NCBI GenBank assembly: GCA_934141145.1
Contig: CAKPCA010000005.1
Coordinates: 5,951 to 69,950 of the forward strand
Direction: 5' to 3'
From: an uncultured Bacilli bacterium
GTDB lineage: Bacteria; Bacillota_I; Bacilli_A; RF39; UBA660
Length of the DNA stretch: 64,000 nucleotides
Position numbers and translations under genes: made by a program. The stretch's first letter is position 1, and each line of letters starts with the position of its first letter. The notes under the pieces are model-generated. The model did no database searches and was not told where the DNA came from. It saw nothing but the letters and a program-made list of their open reading frames with translations. Shown piece by piece: positions 8,992 through 16,680 of this stretch.

Positions 8992-9855
8992 CTAATATAA
9001 ATCGACAATTTTTATTAATATGCTATTTAATATTTCTTCATCATCTATTTTACCTATATAAAAGCATTTTTTACCTAAATCTTTAAATGACGCACCCGAA
9101 TTATATAAAATTTTTCTATCTATTATGATAAACCTATCGTGAAATACATTATTACTTATAAAAGAAACATTATTATATTGTGATTCATACTTTTTCTTTA
9201 ATGTACAATCTATATTACCAGATACTATTTTTATATTTGTTTTAATTCCTTTTAAAATATCTAATAATTCTTTGCTTGCATAATTATCTATTATAATTAT
9301 TTCTTGTTTTGCAATGCTTAATATATCCATCAAAAGTGAATACGCATCATATATTTGTCCTTCATAAAATATCGTATTTATTTTTTGTTTTTCATTTAAT
9401 TTATCAAATGATTCCTCTAACTTTAATATTCTATTTTCATGACTAATTAACATTTTTTCATTTTGATATAAATTGTTTGATATGTATTTTCTCATATTTA
9501 CAAAAGCATCCATTATTCTTACACTTGTTTCTACTGCCACTTTTGATTTTAATACTGTTGCAAGCATTGCAATTCCTTGCTCTGTAAATACTCTAGGATT
9601 TTTGTATTTGCCGCCCCTTGTTTCTATTTTTCGGTCAAAATTTTTGACCAAAAGTTTTTTAGATTCTTTTTCATCTAAACGAAAGGAAAATCTTTCTGGA
9701 AACTTGTTTGGATTATTTTTAACTGCTTGATTTATTTCCTTTGTCCCATTTTTGCATTGATACAATTTTGCTAAATCACTATCTAACATTACCTGTTTTC
9801 CTCTTATTTCATATATCATATTTTCTATATTTAATTCTTCTTTTAATTCATACAT
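8992..9855 (-). CDS. ORF6N-domain DNA-binding protein with C-terminal PLD-like domain
   Basis: 287 aa. Residues ~10-125 are an ORF6N domain (IYEIRGKQVMLDSDLAKLY, ERFSFRLDEKE, RVFTEQGIAMLATVL), a KilA-N-related module common in phage and mobile-element antirepressor-type proteins. Residues ~130-160 look like a coiled coil. The C-terminal half (EIIIIDNYASKELLDIL, then FHDRFIIIDRKILYNSGAS) resembles a phospholipase D-like fold with a single H-D-R-F site in place of a full HKD motif, as seen in other Firmicute ORF6N proteins. It has a strong TAGGAGG ribosome site. Such genes often travel horizontally; nothing else here marks a prophage. The biological role is unknown. Confidence 0.88.
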   Translation of the reverse strand: MYELKEELNIENMIYEIRGKQVMLDSDLAKLYQCKNGTKEINQAVKNNPNKFPERFSFRLDEKESKKLLVKNFDRKIETRGGKYKNPRVFTEQGIAMLATVLKSKVAVETSVRIMDAFVNMRKYISNNLYQNEKMLISHENRILKLEESFDKLNEKQKINTIFYEGQIYDAYSLLMDILSIAKQEIIIIDNYASKELLDILKGIKTNIKIVSGNIDCTLKKKYESQYNNVSFISNNVFHDRFIIIDRKILYNSGASFKDLGKKCFYIGKIDDEEILNSILIKIVDLY

Positions 9856-9914
9856 AATGTACCTCCTACTACTTATATTCTCTGTATAAATTAAAATTCC
9901 CTCTAAAAAAGTTA

Positions 9915-9945
9915 AAAATACATAGATAAATAGTCTATGTATTTT
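9915..9945 (-). terminator. Terminator after the ZIP transporter gene
   Basis: AAAATACATAGA / TCTATGTATTTT inverted repeat followed on the minus strand by a T-rich run. Confidence 0.75.
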
Positions 9946-9947
9946 AT

Positions 9948-10706
9948 TTAAAACAAAAAGTGATTAATAAACATAAATATAATACCTATTACAAAGAATA
10001 TTGAAGATAAAGTTTTTTCTTTATATTGCTTTGCTTCTTTTAAAAGTTCATAGATTGAAATATACATCATTATTCCTGCTATAAAAGCAAATAATATTCC
10101 CATAAATGAATTGGTAATAAATCTTCTTAAGAACAAAAATGCTAAAAATGCTCCAAAAGGTTCTGAAAGAGCACTAATTAAAGTATATAAAAAAGCTTTC
10201 TTTTTACTTTTTGTAGAATAAAAAATAGGAACTGATATACTAATACCTTCTGGAATATTATGCATTGCAATTGCAATAGCTAAGCTTATACCTAGTTTAG
10301 TATTAATACTACTCGCCATAAAAGTAGCAATCCCTTCTGGTATATTATGAAGTATAATCGCAAGCATTGATATTATTCCAACTCTAAATAATTTGCTATT
10401 ATTTTCTTTATTTTCAGGCATATATTTATCAATTGACATAGATGAAATTATTCCGACACATAAAAATACTAAAAAGATAAGTATACTTGCAATATAATTA
10501 TATTTAGTTGTAAGCATTGTTAATGATTCAGGAATTAAATCTGTTAAAGACACGCATATCATAACACCTGATGCAAAGGATAATGATGAAGATATTATTT
10601 TATTTTTATTATTACCAGGCAGAAATATTACAATTATTCCTAGCATAGTCGCAAATCCTGCTAAAAAAGTAATAAAAAAACTATAAGTAATATTCATATA
10701 GATCAC
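9948..10706 (-). CDS. ZIP-family metal transporter (ZupT-like)
   Basis: A 252-aa membrane protein with eight predicted TM segments, importing Zn2+ or other divalent metals. The two hallmark metal-binding helices are visible: ILHNIPEGIATFMAS (TM4, ~residue 120) and AMHNIPEGISISVPIF (TM5, ~150), each with the HNxPEG motif; TM2 has SGVMICVSLTDLIPES. Length and motif order match bacterial ZupT/GufA transporters. The annotated ATG gives MIYMNITYSF; the second Met is also possible. It is separated from its neighbours by a terminator and the degenerate region at 10.8-11.2 kb. Confidence 0.92.
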   Translation of the reverse strand: MIYMNITYSFFITFLAGFATMLGIIVIFLPGNNKNKIISSSLSFASGVMICVSLTDLIPESLTMLTTKYNYIASILIFLVFLCVGIISSMSIDKYMPENKENNSKLFRVGIISMLAIILHNIPEGIATFMASSINTKLGISLAIAIAMHNIPEGISISVPIFYSTKSKKKAFLYTLISALSEPFGAFLAFLFLRRFITNSFMGILFAFIAGIMMYISIYELLKEAKQYKEKTLSSIFFVIGIIFMFINHFLF

Positions 10707-10812
10707 CTAATATTATAAATGAATAATTACTATAGTTTAGAACTATATTAATTTCTTTTATTTACTTGCATCAATGCTTAATGATAAATTTAAAATTTTA
10801 TCATTTCATATA

Positions 10813-11239
10813 TCATATATATTCTGAGTTTTTAAATCTTGTAGACAAATCAATATATGCTAAAAAACCAAAATCATGCCATAATCTTTCATTTCTTTAA
10901 AAAATTCTTCGTAATTAACTGGCACATATGGAGCTTTTACTCTTTCTTTTTCTGAAATTGCTACATCTTCTAAATATATTCTATATTCATTTGAATCTAA
11001 GTTTGTAAATGCATATTACACAATTATAAGCATATCTTCATATTTATAATGTTTTTTCTTCTTTATATATTTTTCATTTGATAACTACTTCTATGCCTAT
11101 TTCTAAATCTGCTTTATCTGAAACAGTATTTTTTAATTCTTTATGATTTCTAAGTGGCTCTCATAATATTTTATAACTTTATATGTCACTATATTTGAAG
11201 ATACAATTCATTGTTTAAATTTATTAAATTTTCTTTCAT
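10813..11239 (-). pseudogene. Decayed gene remnant, several stops and frameshifts
   Basis: The 575-bp stretch between the ZIP and DUF4097 genes has no long open frame, but the minus strand shows pieces of one former protein. From an ATG at 11239 it reads MKENLINLNNELYLQI. After a shift come NTVSDKADLEIGIEVVIK, then in another frame TNLDSNEYRIYLEDVAISEK and APYVPVNYEEFFKEMKDYG, then HDFGFLAYIDLSTRFKNSEYI before a stop. The pieces are protein-like, in order and interrupted by at least three lesions. The original function is not recognised. The rest of the gap shows nothing else. Confidence 0.55.
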
Positions 11240-11265
11240 AATATCAAATATTATATTCAAAAAAA

Positions 11266-11300
11266 AGATATAAAAGTCAAATTAATTAACTTTTATATCT
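11266..11300 (-). terminator. Terminator of the XRE/DUF4097 operon
   Basis: AGATATAAAAGT / ACTTTTATATCT inverted repeat overlapping the 3' end of the gene, followed by a T-run on the minus strand. Confidence 0.75.
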
Positions 11301-12181
11301 CCGCAATTGTTTTTAATCTTTAAAACTATATCTGATTTTCTATCATTATTATTTATATCATTATGTCCATAATCTGTTTTTGAATCAATATAAACATTTT
11401 TAATATTTGAAATAGTAATATCACCATAATCATCTTTAATTACTGAATTTTTATTTAAAGAAACATTATTTATTTTTATATCACCACAATCACAATTTAA
11501 GTTTATATAATTATATACATTTTTAATTTTTATGTCTCCATAATTATTATCTGCATTTATATTATTTACTTCATCAATTTTTATATCTCCCGCACTAGCA
11601 TTAATTTTAGCAGTTTCAACTTTCTTTATAAAAACATCCCCATAATCATTATCTATATTAATTTCTTTTATAGTGTCTATATTTATATCACCCGATGATA
11701 TTTTTGCGTTTAATATAGCATTTTCAAATTTTTCTATTTTTGCATTTCCATAAGAATTTTCAATATTTATTTTTTTATCAAATGTCTCTGGTAAATATAA
11801 TATGACTTTATCTACTTCATTATTAAAACAAAAGCCTATACATCCTTTTGATTCAACATTTATATTTAAATCTTCTTCGTTTGTTACTTTTAAATCATCT
11901 TTTGATTTTTCACTTCCATACATCTTTAATGTTGCTTTATTATCACTCGAATTTTTTATATAAATATTGGATGAAGAAACTTTAATATTAACATTTTTAT
12001 TTATATCATCAAAGCTTTCATTATATATTAAATTATTACTTTCTCCTTTTTTAAGAAAACCAAAATTAAATGTAAATTTATTTTTATCTTTTATCGATAC
12101 TACTAAAAATATAGATAATAAAATAGTAAAAATAGAACATATACATATTAAAACAATTGTTAATGCTTTATTATTTTTCAT
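11282..12181 (-). CDS. DUF4097-family membrane-anchored beta-repeat protein
   Basis: 299 aa. Residues ~8-28 are a TM anchor (TIVLICICSIFTILLSIFLVV); the rest is extracytoplasmic. From ~80 onward short beta-strand repeats appear, each with a G-D-I/V-x-I/V turn (SSGDINIDTIKEINI, YGDVFIKKVETAKI, YGDIKIKNVYNYINL, CGDIKINNVSL), the pattern of DUF4097 beta-helix proteins. Two Cys pairs occur (CIGFC and CDCGD). The start overlaps the stop of the upstream XRE gene (TAATG), so the two are translationally coupled. Pairing with an XRE or PadR-type regulator is common for this family, and a cell-envelope stress sensing role is inferred only from that. Confidence 0.85.
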   Translation of the reverse strand: MKNNKALTIVLICICSIFTILLSIFLVVSIKDKNKFTFNFGFLKKGESNNLIYNESFDDINKNVNIKVSSSNIYIKNSSDNKATLKMYGSEKSKDDLKVTNEEDLNINVESKGCIGFCFNNEVDKVILYLPETFDKKINIENSYGNAKIEKFENAILNAKISSGDINIDTIKEINIDNDYGDVFIKKVETAKINASAGDIKIDEVNNINADNNYGDIKIKNVYNYINLNCDCGDIKINNVSLNKNSVIKDDYGDITISNIKNVYIDSKTDYGHNDINNNDRKSDIVLKIKNNCGDIKVN

Positions 12182-12774
12182 TATTTGCCTCCCTTTAAAG
12201 AAAAAATCAATTTAACTATTTCTTCAATCAATACATTTATTATGAATAAAATCCAAGTAATATGCCAAGCCATAGTTGTAAAACTTACAATAAAATATAT
12301 AACAAGTATAAATATCGTTATTATTTCGTTTATTTGACTTACTAATTTTTCTTCTCTTGTTTTTTGTTTTTTTTCTTTTTTATTTAAAATGGCATTATAA
12401 ATAAGAAATCCAGTTGCTAATGCAATTATTATTAAAAATATACATACACCAAGTATTGGTTTATTTAATGTTGCTGTTGCAAAAATAATCCATACAGTAG
12501 ATAGTATATAAAGAACTATTGATAAACTTATCGTTTTAGCACTTTTTCTGTTATTGATAGGCGCTTTTACATTACTTTTTTCACCTGTTAATAATTCATT
12601 TGCATCTATTTCATATAACTTACAAATAGGAATAATTTTATCAAAATCTGGTGTACTTTGATCTGTTTCCCATTTACTTACTGTTTGTCTTGATACATCT
12701 AATAATCCTGCGATTTCTTCTTGTGATAACCCTTTCTTTTTTCTTAAATCTAATAGTCTTTCTCCTAAAGACAT
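12181..12774 (-). CDS. XRE-family transcriptional regulator with C-terminal membrane domain
   Basis: 197 aa. Residues 1-60 are an HTH_3 domain (LLDLRKKKGLSQEEIAGLL, VSRQTVSKWETDQSTP). After a linker there are four hydrophobic helices (~80-190), so the DNA-binding domain is tethered to the membrane. Such proteins regulate their own operon in response to envelope signals (family knowledge). It is the first gene of a two-gene operon with the DUF4097 protein, with a good promoter (TTGAAT-17-TATAAT) and a GAGGTG ribosome site. Confidence 0.9.
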   Translation of the reverse strand: MSLGERLLDLRKKKGLSQEEIAGLLDVSRQTVSKWETDQSTPDFDKIIPICKLYEIDANELLTGEKSNVKAPINNRKSAKTISLSIVLYILSTVWIIFATATLNKPILGVCIFLIIIALATGFLIYNAILNKKEKKQKTREEKLVSQINEIITIFILVIYFIVSFTTMAWHITWILFIINVLIEEIVKLIFSLKGGK

Positions 12775-12796
12775 ACTTTCACCTCATTTCAAGTTC

Positions 12797-12825
12797 ATTA
12801 TAAAAAATATATAAGTTGCATTCAA
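12797..12825 (-). promoter_or_regulatory. Promoter of the XRE/DUF4097 operon
   Basis: TTGAAT (12820-12825) and TATAAT (12797-12802) with a 17-bp spacer on the minus strand, just upstream of GAGGTG and ATG 12774. Confidence 0.7.
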
Positions 12826-12876
12826 GCATTTTAACTTTGAAATTTGTCAACTAATGTTAACATTATATAATAAAAA

Positions 12877-12909
12877 AATAGAAAACGAAATTAATTTTTG
12901 TTTTCTATT
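12877..12909 (-). terminator. Terminator of the DUF421 gene
   Basis: AATAGAAAAC / GTTTTCTATT inverted repeat at the stop codon, followed by seven T on the minus strand. Confidence 0.8.
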
Positions 12910-13535
12910 ATATATATTTCATCATCTTTATAAAATGCATAAAATACGTCTTCTAGAAGAATATTCTTACTATTTATTACTGATTTTAACCACTTTCTAC
13001 TTTTATTTATATATTTTAAATTTTTTTCTTCTATAATACCATCTAATATTAATGGTAAAGGGAATATATTATTGTTTTCATCATCTTTTTTGAATACTGA
13101 TAACTTGCCATTTGTTTCTAAAATAGCATATTCTACTTCTTCTATTGACCTTACACCCTTATCTCTAAGTTGTAAAAGTAGATCATTTAAATTATATTTT
13201 TGACTAGTCATTTCGTTAAAATTTAATTTACCATTTGATATAATAACACTTTCTTTGCCATCTAAAATATCTCTAAATTTATTACTTTTTAAAGATAATT
13301 TAGCAAATATTATTTGAAACAATACTAAAATACATGCCGGAACTAATACAAACCATATTGGATCTTTATAGTTTTCAATACTAATTGCAATTAATTGTGA
13401 AATAAGCATAGAAATTATAAAATCAAATACACCAAGTTCTCCTACTTCTCTTTTTCCCATTATTTTATAAGAAATTACAACTATTAAATAAAAGAATATA
13501 GTTCTAAATACTATAGTTAAAAACATAAATATCAC
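12891..13535 (-). CDS. DUF421 (YetF/YcaP-type) membrane protein
   Basis: 214 aa. Three N-terminal TM helices (~1-80) with the family motif YKIMGKREVGELGVFDFI, followed by a cytoplasmic alpha/beta domain (FRDILDGKESVIISNGKL, LLLQLRDKGVRSIEEVEYAILETNG). The last ~60 residues are a divergent extension. Family members in Bacillus are linked to spore or envelope stability, but no biochemical function is established. It is divergent from the TIGR04086 gene at 13602. Confidence 0.9.
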   Translation of the reverse strand: MIFMFLTIVFRTIFFYLIVVISYKIMGKREVGELGVFDFIISMLISQLIAISIENYKDPIWFVLVPACILVLFQIIFAKLSLKSNKFRDILDGKESVIISNGKLNFNEMTSQKYNLNDLLLQLRDKGVRSIEEVEYAILETNGKLSVFKKDDENNNIFPLPLILDGIIEEKNLKYINKSRKWLKSVINSKNILLEDVFYAFYKDDEIYIIENKN

Positions 13536-13601
13536 CTATTTTAATTATGGCTTTATTCATAATATTTATTCGTTAGAATATTATTTAGTAGGTGAAGAAA
13601 A

Positions 13602-13958
13602 ATGAAATATTTAAAAACAATCTTATTTACATTTATATTAATTATAATATTAAGTTTAATCACAACCATTCTATATTATTTTAATATAACTAGTACTGGT
13701 GCAAATAATGTATTAAGAATAATATCCTTTATAATTATATTTATTTTTTCAGGAATATATATTGGTAAAAATTCTAGTAAAAAAGGTTGGCTTGAAGGAT
13801 TAAAAATAGCTGGAATGCTTATATTTATATCATTAGTAATAACTCTAGCATTCAAATATAGTTTTAATATTAAACAAATTATATACTATTTGATAATGTC
13901 AGTAACAGTAGTACTTGGTAGTATGATTGGAATAAACTTTAGAAAACAAAAAAAATAA
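13602..13958 (+). CDS. TIGR04086 (YrzE-like) membrane protein
   Basis: A 118-aa protein with four TM helices and the conserved GIYIGKNSSKKGWLEGLKIA loop between the second and third, typical of the TIGR04086 family (B. subtilis YrzE). Function unknown. In Bacillus yrzE sits between tgt/yajC and comN, so its presence here is another remnant of that cluster. TAGTAGGTGAAG supplies the ribosome site. Confidence 0.82.
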   Translation: MKYLKTILFTFILIIILSLITTILYYFNITSTGANNVLRIISFIIIFIFSGIYIGKNSSKKGWLEGLKIAGMLIFISLVITLAFKYSFNIKQIIYYLIMSVTVVLGSMIGINFRKQKK

Positions 13959-13975
13959 GTCTTTTGACTTATTTT
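13952..13975. terminator. Bidirectional terminator between convergent genes
   Basis: AAAATAAGTC-TTTT-GACTTATTTT is a near-perfect hairpin with A-run and T-run flanks. It serves the TIGR04086 gene (+) and the tail-collar hybrid (-). Confidence 0.85.
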
Positions 13976-14832
13976 GTTCTTTTATACATATATACTGAAG
14001 TATATGGATTTTGCACATTAATAGCTGATCCAGATCCTACACTACTTGTTGTTGCACTTGTTCCTTTAAATGTACTTGATACTGTTCCTTTTGCAGTTAC
14101 ACTGTGAGTATGATTTACACTTATACCGCTTGTTGTACCACTGAAAGTATGTTGATGAGTATGACCATCAGATGATGCAAATGCATTAGGTGAAGCACCA
14201 TTTGTTCTACCGATTCCTTGATTATTTCCACCATTATGTAAACTTGCTACACCGTAGCCTTGATAATTAACCTCAGTACTTGTTGTACCACTAAAATTAT
14301 GTGTATGGTTAGCTGATTGTACTCCTGTATTAACAGCGGTTCCTGTAAATGTACTTGATACTGTCCCTTTTGCTGTTACTGTATGAGTATGTGCTGGTAA
14401 ATTATTTGTTGTTAATGTAACATTATTACTTCCGCCTTGTGAATTTTTTGAATAACTATTTATATTACCATTTGAATCTGTATATGTTCCTGTACTTACT
14501 AATGCTGTACCTTCCGCATATCTTTCCCATGTTCCTCCGAATCTTTTTTGTACCTTTTCTATCGTATCGTCTTCTACTGATATATATATACTTCCAACTG
14601 GGTACATTTTATCTAAAATATTATTAGCCATATTTTCTAATTCTGATAATCTTTGTTCTATGTCATTTATCGAGCTATTCCCATATTCTATATTGTTTAC
14701 TACGTTTTCATTTAATTTATTTTTTGTTTTATTCGTGTTTGTTATTGTCACTATCAATATACTAATTGATATTAAAAATACCGATAATAACGCAAATACT
14801 ATCGTACTTGATGCAAATCCTTTTTTATTCAT
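13969..14832 (-). CDS. Pilin-like leader fused to phage tail-collar-like adhesin (paralogue 1)
   Basis: 287 aa. Residues 1-45 (MNKKGFASSTIVFALL, then SVFLISISILIVTIT) resemble a class III prepilin leader: basic start, KKG|F junction and one hydrophobic helix. The usual Glu at mature position 5 is Thr, as in GspK/PilX-type minor pilins. A coiled-coil-like stretch follows (INDIEQRLSELENMANNIL). Then comes YPVGSIYISV with FGGTWERYAEG, the signature of phage baseplate and tail-collar proteins, then His-rich knob repeats (NLPAHTHTVTAKG, NHTHNFSGTTS; the AKGTVSSTF block occurs twice) and the collar-type ending NPYTSVYMYKRTK. I infer a surface-displayed binding protein. Paralogues lie at 48952 and 61915. 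It has its own consensus promoter, and the next gene upstream on this strand is a glycine-rich prepilin. Confidence 0.88.
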   Translation of the reverse strand: MNKKGFASSTIVFALLSVFLISISILIVTITNTNKTKNKLNENVVNNIEYGNSSINDIEQRLSELENMANNILDKMYPVGSIYISVEDDTIEKVQKRFGGTWERYAEGTALVSTGTYTDSNGNINSYSKNSQGGSNNVTLTTNNLPAHTHTVTAKGTVSSTFTGTAVNTGVQSANHTHNFSGTTSTEVNYQGYGVASLHNGGNNQGIGRTNGASPNAFASSDGHTHQHTFSGTTSGISVNHTHSVTAKGTVSSTFKGTSATTSSVGSGSAINVQNPYTSVYMYKRTK

Positions 14833-14858
14833 AATTCATCCCTCTACTATATATATTT

Positions 14859-14887
14859 ATTATAATTTTTTAAATTAAGTATGTCAA
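14859..14887 (-). promoter_or_regulatory. Promoter of tail-collar hybrid 1
   Basis: TTGACA (14882-14887), 17 bp, TATAAT (14859-14864) on the minus strand; GAGGGATGA is the ribosome site. Both boxes are full consensus. Confidence 0.85.
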
Positions 14888-14896
14888 TAGTAACAT

Positions 14897-14920
14897 AAAA
14901 AGAGTTTTAAAACTCTTTTT
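14897..14920 (-). terminator. Terminator of the glycine-rich prepilin gene
   Basis: Perfect palindrome AAAAAGAGTTTT / AAAACTCTTTTT overlapping the 3' end of the gene. Confidence 0.8.
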
Positions 14921-16658
14921 ATTCTAACCAAATATTATAAATATTTATTCCCTTATTAATATAATCATTTTGGTAAATATAATATTCTCCACTCAAATTT
15001 GATATATCTATTGTAATAATTTTTCTCTCAGAGTCTGTTGTACCATCCTGTATACAATAGTAATTAGGACCATCTAAATTACATGATGCGTTTTGGTCAA
15101 CCGAAGTACCTACGTAAAATCTTGAATATCCATTACTAGTTGTATTTTCTATATCAAAATTTATAGTTGAAAACTTAGTTAAATCTATTTTTTCGTTGAA
15201 CTTTACGCCACAATTATATGTATTTATATAAGTATCTTTATAATTTACGGTATAGTTATTATGAACTCTGCCCATAGTGACTGAATCATTTATTATACCA
15301 TCCTTATACAAATAAACTTTCCCAGCCGGTACAACATCACTTTCTTTTCCTTTTTCTAGTAAACTAATTATTGCAAAACCATCGCTTTTATTTCCAGACA
15401 TTTTAAGGTTTTTATTACTACTACTAGGCATTGAACTTATACCGTTTATTATATTGCCTTCAACAAAATATATACCAGAATAATGTTTACTATTTTCTGT
15501 ATGGATTATATTACTTTCGGTAGATTTTTCATCTATTGAATTACATCCAGTATATCCTGAAATGTAAGATGAACCGCCTCCGGCTCCTCCTGATGGGGAA
15601 TCAGTACTTTTTAATCCTCCATAGTATCCTCCACCTGCTCCTGAACCACCAGCATTTCCTGCTGTAACAGCATTTTCACCAATACCAAATTTGTAACCAG
15701 AAGTTTGAGTAGCATTAAAATTGTGTGTTGAATTTTCTGTATCAAAATATCTCCATGAACTTCCAACACCTGTTAATCCGCCTGAACCTGCAGATACTTT
15801 TGAAAATCCTCCTGATACAGTAGCGCCTCCAGCTCCTCCACCAGCAACCATTATTCTTGATTTTAAACTATTAAAATTGTCCCAAGAACCTGATACTAAT
15901 CTTATATCAGTGGCTCCTCCACCGGCTCCACCGCCATCATCACCATCAGAAGAACCAATACCAGATCCTCCACCATTAAATGATGTTGCAGTAAGAGTGT
16001 TTTTTGTAGTAATACCACTTGAGCCTTTTTGACCTACATACACATATAATTTAGTACCCTTTTTTAAGTATGTAACACCAGTTGTATAAGCACCTTTTCC
16101 TTGCGTAGCTAATATGGTACCACCAAAATTATTTTCACCGCCTCCGGCACCCCATAGTTCTACTTTATAGAATCCATTTTCTGGGGCAACAAATTCCTCA
16201 TAATTACCAGTATAACTAAATTTATATGCTGTTTTCGTCTTATATTCAGAAGAAGAAAAACTATCTAAATCAAATGAATCGTTATTTTCATTATTAATAT
16301 CTGTTCCATTAAATTTTAAATTTTTATCTGTAAATTTACCATTACAATATAGTGTACTTCCACTTATTTTATCTTTGTTTTTTAATTTTAATGCTTTTGC
16401 ATTTCCTTCTTTTTGATTATCAAAATTAAATTCATAACAATTATTATCATTCTTTATAAATAATGCATCATTTAAGGCATCTCCTGATGCTATTTGTGTT
16501 TTTATTGCATCTTTTACAAGTTTTATGCTACTTTCTGCACTACTTTCTTTTGACTTTTCTATTACATTTAGTATTTTTGGTACTGCTATTATTGTTATTA
16601 TTGCGAGTATTACTATTACTGCTAATAATTCTATTAATGTAAATCCTTTTTTCTTCAT
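14919..16658 (-). CDS. Type IV prepilin with C-terminal glycine-rich (ALK/LTK-like) domain
   Basis: 579 aa. The N-terminus MKKKGFTLIELLAVIVILAI is a canonical class III prepilin signal, with cleavage after Gly5 and Glu at mature position 5. A pilin stalk follows to ~130 (KSKESSAESSIKLVKDAIKT, YCNGKFTDKNLKFNGTDI) that is almost identical to the prepilin at 37727. From ~150 to ~430 there is a glycine-rich domain (VELWGAGGG, GGGAGGGATDIRLV, MVAGGGAGG, GGGSSYISGYTGC), like the Gly-rich domain of ALK/LTK receptors and bacterial surface proteins. The final ~140 residues form an unassigned beta-rich domain. It is far longer than a major pilin (~150 aa), so it is probably a tip or minor pilin acting as an adhesin. 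It follows the gene at 16681 by 22 bp. Confidence 0.9.
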   Translation of the reverse strand: MKKKGFTLIELLAVIVILAIITIIAVPKILNVIEKSKESSAESSIKLVKDAIKTQIASGDALNDALFIKNDNNCYEFNFDNQKEGNAKALKLKNKDKISGSTLYCNGKFTDKNLKFNGTDINNENNDSFDLDSFSSSEYKTKTAYKFSYTGNYEEFVAPENGFYKVELWGAGGGENNFGGTILATQGKGAYTTGVTYLKKGTKLYVYVGQKGSSGITTKNTLTATSFNGGGSGIGSSDGDDGGGAGGGATDIRLVSGSWDNFNSLKSRIMVAGGGAGGATVSGGFSKVSAGSGGLTGVGSSWRYFDTENSTHNFNATQTSGYKFGIGENAVTAGNAGGSGAGGGYYGGLKSTDSPSGGAGGGSSYISGYTGCNSIDEKSTESNIIHTENSKHYSGIYFVEGNIINGISSMPSSSNKNLKMSGNKSDGFAIISLLEKGKESDVVPAGKVYLYKDGIINDSVTMGRVHNNYTVNYKDTYINTYNCGVKFNEKIDLTKFSTINFDIENTTSNGYSRFYVGTSVDQNASCNLDGPNYYCIQDGTTDSERKIITIDISNLSGEYYIYQNDYINKGINIYNIWLE

Positions 16659-16680
16659 TTTTTTACTCCTATCTATGATT

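Noticed and set aside
13969..14832. Tail-collar genes as evidence of a prophage
   Set aside because: No terminase, capsid, portal, integrase or lysis genes occur nearby, and each gene has a pilin-type leader and its own promoter.
15560..15970. Locally higher GC in the glycine-rich prepilin as a foreign or DGR segment
   Set aside because: It is explained by runs of Gly codons with A/T third bases; no enrichment of C-ending codons is seen.
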